Below are positions 62,292-64,000 of a DNA stretch of 64,000 nucleotides, in pieces. The DNA lies in NCBI GenBank assembly GCA_002733905.1, contig NVXK01000004.1:105418-169417 (forward strand), in the 5' to 3' direction. Under the pieces are notes generated by a model. The model made no database searches and was not told the DNA's origin. It worked only from the letters and a program-made list of their open reading frames with translations. The translations under genes were made by a program, and so were the position numbers. Numbering within the stretch: the stretch's first letter is position 1; each line of letters starts with the position of its first letter. This DNA comes from Robiginitomaculum sp. Its GTDB lineage: Bacteria; Pseudomonadota; Alphaproteobacteria; Caulobacterales; Maricaulaceae.

Positions 62292-63668
62292 TTAGTCAAT
62301 AACAACACCCGGGTTTAATATCTTACGCGGATCGAGAGTGTTTTTTAACAATTTCATCAAAGCAATTTCTTCGGCGCTTCTTGTTTGAGAAAGCCATTTT
62401 TTTTTCTCATGCCCAATGCCGTGTTCTGCTGATACCGAACCGTTATATGCTTGCAAAGGTTCATATATGGTGCAGTCAGAAAGATGCCGAGTGTTGTTCG
62501 CGCTCGACCCCGGTTGAACAAAAAAATGTAAGTTCCCGTCTCCAATATGGCCGAGGACATAACATTTGGATTGTGGCAAGAGCCGATTTAGTTGCTCTTG
62601 AACGTTTTTAACATAATCATCCATTGAGGAAATAGGGAGGCTCACATCATAGAGGTAGACAGGTTTTGGGTGAAGAATAGGCTCGAAATCGTCTCGGATA
62701 GCCCATAGCGCTTGCCGTTCATTTTCAGATTTTGGTAGTACAGCGTCTACAATTAACCCCTTTGTATATACGGTTTCGATAACTTCCATAAACCGTTCAT
62801 CATCACGTATTGGGTCATTACCATCGCATTCAAAAAGGACATAGAATGGATAGGTATTTTTAAAGGGCGCGCGGTGAGCCCCTGGCTGTGTAACTGCTGA
62901 AACATATTCTCCCCACATGACTTCATACGCAGAAAGATTTGTACCTATATTGGCTTTTAAATATGTGAGCAATTTTATTACGGATTGAAAGTCAGGAAGG
63001 GCAACAAGTGCTGTGTTCTTGGTGGTTGATAAAGGCATTAATTTAACTACGGCGCGGGTGATAATACCTAGTGTACCTTCCGAGCCAATGAATAATTGTT
63101 TTAAATCATAGCCTGCATTATCTTTTAGCACTTTATTTAATGAAGAAATGATAGTCCCATCGGGCAATACGGCCTCAAGGCCAAGTACCATGGATCGTGC
63201 CATGCCGTAACGCAGAACATTTACGCCGCCAGCATTGGTGGCTAAATTACCCCCAATTGTACAAGATCCACGGGCCCCAAGGTCAAGGGGGAGAAATAGG
63301 CCTTTTGCTTTTACCGTCGTTTGTACGGTTTCCAAAATAGCGCCAGCTTCTATCATGGCGGTACCTGTGACGGGGTCAATTTCAGTAATGGCGGTCATGC
63401 GCTCCAGAGAAATGATGATATCATTATCCGTACTGCGCGTGCCTTGAACACAGGTCGTATTCCCGCCGTGTACGATAACCGTTTGGTTGTGCTCATGGCA
63501 TAGTTTTAAAATTTTAGAAATTTGCAACGTCGTCGTTGGTCGTAAAAGTGCTTTGGCGTGTAGAGGGGAGCTGTCCCAATAGCTCACAGCCCTCATTGCG
63601 ATGTCCGCATGGGGGAGCATTACGTCTTCGCCAATGTTTTGCTTTAAAATATCAATAATGTTTGGCAT
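62292..63668 (-). CDS. FAD-binding oxidase, D-lactate dehydrogenase candidate
   Basis: The 458-residue enzyme has a PCMH FAD-binding domain (TVIVHGGNTTCVQGTRSTDNDIIISLERM, PLDLGARGSCTIGGNLATNAGGVNVLRYGMARSMVLGLEAVLPDGTII, and KLKGSEGTLGIITRAVVKL-type region IGSEGTLGIITR) and a C-terminal FAD-oxidase_C domain (YVLGHIGDGNLHFFV, GSVSAEHGIGHEKKKWL, DPRKILNPGVV). The family includes D-lactate dehydrogenase, glycolate oxidase GlcD and D-2-hydroxyglutarate dehydrogenase. Its place directly behind murQ, whose reaction releases D-lactate, favours D-lactate. GGGTGA precedes the ATG. Confidence 0.85.
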   Translation of the reverse strand: MPNIIDILKQNIGEDVMLPHADIAMRAVSYWDSSPLHAKALLRPTTTLQISKILKLCHEHNQTVIVHGGNTTCVQGTRSTDNDIIISLERMTAITEIDPVTGTAMIEAGAILETVQTTVKAKGLFLPLDLGARGSCTIGGNLATNAGGVNVLRYGMARSMVLGLEAVLPDGTIISSLNKVLKDNAGYDLKQLFIGSEGTLGIITRAVVKLMPLSTTKNTALVALPDFQSVIKLLTYLKANIGTNLSAYEVMWGEYVSAVTQPGAHRAPFKNTYPFYVLFECDGNDPIRDDERFMEVIETVYTKGLIVDAVLPKSENERQALWAIRDDFEPILHPKPVYLYDVSLPISSMDDYVKNVQEQLNRLLPQSKCYVLGHIGDGNLHFFVQPGSSANNTRHLSDCTIYEPLQAYNGSVSAEHGIGHEKKKWLSQTRSAEEIALMKLLKNTLDPRKILNPGVVID

Positions 63669-63685
63669 ATTTTATCACCCAGAAT

Positions 63686-63700
63686 CATACTAATAGTATG
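63686..63700. promoter_or_regulatory. CATACTAATAGTATG palindrome between murQ and the D-lactate dehydrogenase gene
   Basis: A 15-base dyad with 7-base arms around one central base, 18 bases before the dehydrogenase start. It has no T-run, so it is more like an operator than a terminator. Its sequence differs from the ATTGGTAT motif. Confidence 0.35.
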
Positions 63701-63713
63701 CAACATTGCTATA

Positions 63714-64000
63714 TTAATCAGTCTTGGCTTTAAGCAGGGTGAACGCGGCTCGTAGGTTGCCATTTGCTTGATTTATGATGCGTTCTGCGCTTTCGAGGTC
63801 ATGCCCTAATGCAATTAAGGTCGCTGTTTTTATGTTTTCATTTGCACTCTTGAGAGACGCGCGCGCTGTTGCGGTTGAGCACTGGGTAATGTCGCAAATC
63901 ATATTTAGGGCGCGGCCTTCCAGTTTTTTATTAGACACAACCATGTCAACCATAAAGCCTTTATAGACATGCCCGAGCCGTGTCATAATCGCGGTAGAGA
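63714..64000 (-). CDS. murQ: N-acetylmuramic acid 6-phosphate etherase, C-terminal part
   Basis: MurQ cleaves the ether of MurNAc-6-P to give GlcNAc-6-P and D-lactate. Only the last 95 residues are in the window; the gene continues beyond base 64000. The visible segment has the MurQ C-terminal pattern: STAIMTRLGHVYKGFMVDMVVSNKKLEGRALNMICDITQCSTATARASLKSANENIKTATLIALGHDLESAERIINQANGNLRAAF. The track ORF starts at an internal ATG and is a truncation. It lies 45 bases upstream of the dehydrogenase gene on the same strand, so they are likely one operon. Confidence 0.88.
   Translation of the reverse strand, partial: STAIMTRLGHVYKGFMVDMVVSNKKLEGRALNMICDITQCSTATARASLKSANENIKTATLIALGHDLESAERIINQANGNLRAAFTLLKAKTD

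Overview
The window looks like a chromosomal segment of an AT-leaning alphaproteobacterium. Support comes from the tig-clpP-clpX-lon order, a CcmI-type cytochrome c maturation gene, an NDUFS4-like complex I accessory subunit, five tRNA genes, and several TonB-dependent receptors or TonB-type proteins that imply an outer membrane. Genus cannot be fixed from the sequence alone.

Layout. 1-11 kb is housekeeping: the end of an Atm1-type ABC exporter, a THUMP-domain RNA methyltransferase, a TetR regulator with a palindrome just upstream, a nitroreductase, a DedA membrane protein, then tig, clpP, clpX, lon and tRNA-Val. 11-20.4 kb is accessory: a DUF1800/DUF1501 secreted pair, tRNA-Asp, a WD40-like protein, unrecognised proteins, and a Sel1-repeat gene whose two halves are joined by a -1 shift at a perfect A_AAA_AAC heptamer. 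20.9-34 kb is mixed core: ccmI, rplM-rpsI, argC, a HIRAN protein, small lipoproteins, recJ, a DUF192 protein, a HerA-like ATPase, a complex I accessory subunit, and tRNA-Glu, -Pro and -Arg. A gene-free stretch at 27.9-28.1 kb resembles the 5' domain of a group II intron. 34-41.7 kb holds a TonB C-terminal protein and an AraC regulator / TonB receptor / esterase / VOC protein cluster.

41.7-64 kb is the most coherent part. It reads as a peptidoglycan (muropeptide and amino-sugar) salvage locus. A large TonB-dependent receptor could bring fragments across the outer membrane. An AmiD-like amidase, a YkfC-like NlpC/P60 endopeptidase, an M19 dipeptidase, an N-acyl-D-amino-acid deacylase and a class C serine hydrolase would take the peptides apart. 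DUF819, sodium:solute symporter and NhaC proteins are candidate transporters. On the sugar side a BadF-type kinase, MurQ, a D-lactate dehydrogenase, NagA and a SIS-type glucosamine-6-phosphate deaminase would convert MurNAc/GlcNAc to fructose-6-phosphate, pyruvate and ammonia. A GntR/UTRA regulator of the NagR/NagQ kind sits in the same block. The motif ATTGGTAT recurs in three divergent intergenic regions of this block, once as a perfect 20-bp inverted repeat, so these operons may form one regulon.

No CRISPR array, rRNA, integrase or intact insertion sequence was seen.
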